Shown piece after piece: positions 62,136-64,000 of a stretch of 64,000 nucleotides of DNA (the first letter of the stretch is position 1; each line of letters starts with the position of its first letter). The stretch is from assembly GCF_014649375.1 (NCBI RefSeq), contig NZ_BMSX01000002.1, positions 318,619 through 382,618 of the forward strand, read 5' to 3'. The notes under the pieces are model-generated. The model was not told the DNA's origin. It made no database searches and saw only the letters and a program-made list of their open reading frames with translations. Both the position numbers and the translations under genes were made by a program. Source of the stretch: Streptomyces aurantiogriseus. GTDB lineage: Bacteria; Actinomycetota; Actinomycetes; Streptomycetales; Streptomycetaceae.

Positions 62136-62136
62136 G

Positions 62137-63786
62137 TCAGTGCACTTCCTTCAGTTCACGGTAGGCGGCCACGAGGGCGGCGGTGGAGGGATCGAGGCCG
62201 GGGACGTCGGCGCCTTCGGTGAGGGCGGGTTCGACGCGCCGGGCGAGGACCTTGCCGAGCTCCACGCCCCACTGGTCGAAGGAGTCGATGTCCCAGATCG
62301 CGCCCTGGACGAACACCTTGTGCTCGTAGAGGGCGATGAGCTGGCCGAGGACCGACGGGGTCAGCTCGGTCGCGAGGATCGTGGTGGTGGGGTGGTTGCC
62401 CTGGAAGGTGCGGTGCGCGACCTGCTCCTCGGGCACGCCCTCCGCACGGACCTCCTCGGCGGTCCTGCCGAAGGCGAGCGCCTGCCCCTGCGCGAACAGG
62501 TTCGCCATCAACAGGTCGTGCTGCGCCCTGAGTTCGTCGCTCAGCTCGGCGACGGGACGGGCGAACCCGATCAGGTCGGCCGGGATCAGCTTCGTGCCCT
62601 GGTGGATCAACTGGTAGTACGCGTGCTGCCCGTTGGTGCCCGGCGTGCCCCACACCACCGGCCCGGTCTGCCACTGCACGGGCCGGCCGGCGCGGTCCAC
62701 CGACTTGCCGTTGGACTCCATGTCCAGCTGCTGGAGATAGGCGGTGAACTTCGACAGGTAGTGCGAGTACGGCAGCACCGCGTGCGACTGGGCGTCGAAG
62801 AAGTTGCCGTACCAGACGCCCAACAGGCCGAGGAGCAGCGGGGCGTTGGACTCGGCGGGCGCGGTGCGGAAGTGGTCGTCGACGATCCTGAACCCGTCGA
62901 GCATCTCCCGGAACCGCTCCGGACCGATCGCGATCATCAGCGACAGACCGATCGCCGAGTCGTAGGAGTAACGGCCGCCGACCCAGTCCCAGAACTCGAA
63001 CATGTTGTCCGGGTCGATGCCGAAATCGGTGACCTTCCCCGCGTTCGTCGACAGGGCGACGAAGTGCTTCGCGACCGCCTTCTCTCCCCCGTCGTCGAGC
63101 CCTCGGAGCAGCCAGGAGCGGGCCGAGGTGGCGTTGGTGATCGTCTCGATCGTGGTGAACGTCTTCGACGCGACGATGAACAGCGTCTCCGCCGGGTCGA
63201 GGTCCCGCACGGCCTCGTGGAGGTCCGCGCCGTCCACGTTCGACACGAAGCGGAACGTCAACTCCCGTGCGGTGTACGCCCGCAGCGCCTCGTACGCCAT
63301 CGCCGGACCCAGGTCGGAGCCGCCGATGCCGATGTTGACGACGTTCCTGATCCGCTTGCCGGTGTGACCCGTCCAACGTCCGGAGCGGACCTCCTCGGCG
63401 AAGGCGGTCATCCTGTCGAGGACCCCGTGTACCTGGGGCACGACGTTCTCGCCGTCGACCTCGATCACCGCGTCCGCCGGCGCGCGCAGCGCGGTGTGCA
63501 GCACCGCCCGCCGCTCGGTGAGGTTGATCTTCTCGCCGCGGAACATCGCGTCCCGCAGCCCGAACACATCGGTGGCGACGGCGAGTTCACCCAGCAGGGC
63601 CAGCGTCTCGTCGGTGACCAGGTTCTTGGAGTAGTCGATGCGCAGATCGCCGACGCGCACCACGTACCGCTCCGCGCGCCCCGGGTCCGCCGCGAACAGC
63701 TCCCGCAGCCGCGCGCGCCAGTGGGCGCGGTGGTCCTCCAGCGCGGCCCACTCGGGGCGCCGGCTGAGCACAGGAGAGTCAGACAT
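62137..63786 (-). CDS. pgi: Glucose-6-phosphate isomerase
   Basis: A 549-residue phosphoglucose isomerase of normal length. Family signatures are [12 protein letters not shown] (substrate loop), [22 protein letters not shown] and [10 protein letters not shown] near the C-terminus with the catalytic Lys. It interconverts glucose 6-phosphate and fructose 6-phosphate and feeds the oxidative pentose-phosphate genes around it. The ATG at 63786 overlaps the opcA stop by 8 nt. Confidence 0.95.
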   Translation of the reverse strand: MSDSPVLSRRPEWAALEDHRAHWRARLRELFAADPGRAERYVVRVGDLRIDYSKNLVTDETLALLGELAVATDVFGLRDAMFRGEKINLTERRAVLHTALRAPADAVIEVDGENVVPQVHGVLDRMTAFAEEVRSGRWTGHTGKRIRNVVNIGIGGSDLGPAMAYEALRAYTARELTFRFVSNVDGADLHEAVRDLDPAETLFIVASKTFTTIETITNATSARSWLLRGLDDGGEKAVAKHFVALSTNAGKVTDFGIDPDNMFEFWDWVGGRYSYDSAIGLSLMIAIGPERFREMLDGFRIVDDHFRTAPAESNAPLLLGLLGVWYGNFFDAQSHAVLPYSHYLSKFTAYLQQLDMESNGKSVDRAGRPVQWQTGPVVWGTPGTNGQHAYYQLIHQGTKLIPADLIGFARPVAELSDELRAQHDLLMANLFAQGQALAFGRTAEEVRAEGVPEEQVAHRTFQGNHPTTTILATELTPSVLGQLIALYEHKVFVQGAIWDIDSFDQWGVELGKVLARRVEPALTEGADVPGLDPSTAALVAAYRELKEVH

Positions 63787-64000
63787 GAAAGGAGGTCTCC
63801 TTGGTGCCCTCGCCCCGCAGGGCGACGGCGTACATCTCGTCGGCGTCGAGGCGCCGCAGCTCCTCGGCGATGAGTTCGGAGGTGGGGCGGACCTTCAGCG
63901 CGAGGGTGCGCGAGGGCTGGCCCGGCAGCGTCAGCGTGGCCAGCGGGCCCTCGGGGCGGTCGATGACGATCTCGCCGTTCTCGGTGCCGAGCCGCACGGC
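63779..64000 (-). CDS. opcA: OpcA-like glucose-6-phosphate dehydrogenase assembly protein, 3' end
   Basis: Only the last ~72 residues are in the window; the gene continues beyond 64000. The fragment has [17 protein letters not shown] and [16 protein letters not shown], matching the C-terminus of OpcA, which helps assemble or regulate Zwf. It overlaps pgi by 8 nt. Confidence 0.8.
   Translation of the reverse strand, partial: AVRLGTENGEIVIDRPEGPLATLTLPGQPSRTLALKVRPTSELIAEELRRLDADEMYAVALRGEGTKETSFHV

Overview
The window is chromosomal DNA from a high-GC actinomycete, almost certainly Streptomyces or a close relative. Support for this comes from strong G/C bias at third codon positions, frequent GTG starts, ATGA/GTGA translational coupling, the ATPase/XRE-DUF5753/DUF397 regulatory trio, and the gnd-pgi-opcA gene order known from S. 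coelicolor. No rRNA or tRNA gene, no complete transposon and no CRISPR array was seen.

Region 1 (1-5.4 kb) is a polymorphic-toxin locus. It holds two WXG100-type small proteins, a 578-residue WXG-exported-type toxin ending in a CdiA-like RNase A domain, a candidate immunity gene, a free-standing C-terminal fragment of a second RNase A-type toxin, a CdiI-like immunity gene, a decayed ORF and a tandem-domain lipoprotein. Region 2 (5.7-11.2 kb) carries a UvrD-type helicase with a RelE-like N-terminus, a Ser/Thr kinase with a TPR-like tail, and the ATPase/XRE/DUF397 trio.

Region 3 (11.2-30.5 kb) is a defence-island-like block. It has a complete type I restriction-modification operon (hsdM-hsdS-hsdR), an orphan methylase fused to a specificity-like tail and an HTH, an orphan DndB-like protein, and a secreted or membrane protein. 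It ends with a four-gene cassette at 22350-30431: a HelD-like helicase with a long C-terminal extension and a four-cysteine motif, a TPR plus degenerate J-domain protein, a GrpE-like protein, and an Hsp70 whose C-terminal lid is replaced by a NYN/Zc3h12a-type RNase domain. The last three genes overlap by 4 nt each. This dedicated chaperone/helicase/nuclease cassette is the best candidate for an undescribed system in the window.

Region 4 (30.5-37.6 kb) has a CooC/ParA-like ATPase and, divergently, GNAT, peptide/nickel-type binding protein, fused permease and MFS genes, with a Zur-box-like palindrome between them. This suggests metal or metallophore handling. Region 5 (37.6-48.8 kb) looks like a specialised-metabolite cluster built on an unusual GTP cyclohydrolase II that carries the Met120 signature of FAPy-producing S. 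coelicolor SCO6655. It is joined by an ArfB-like creatininase-family protein, a divergent 6-pyruvoyltetrahydropterin synthase homologue, dehydrogenase, glycosyltransferase, methyltransferase, flippase and CDP-alcohol transferase genes, and a lysine/saccharopine-type trio.

Region 6 (48.9-53.9 kb) holds a serine hydrolase, an MFS pump with its TetR and tandem operators, small enzymes and a minisatellite. Region 7 (54-59.2 kb) is a shikimate/quinate uptake and catabolism regulon (MHS transporter, TetR, shikimate dehydrogenase, 3-dehydroshikimate dehydratase) with two near-identical operators. Region 8 (59.2-64 kb) has a beta-helix membrane protein, a histidine phosphatase, and the oxidative pentose-phosphate genes gnd, pgi and the 3' end of opcA.
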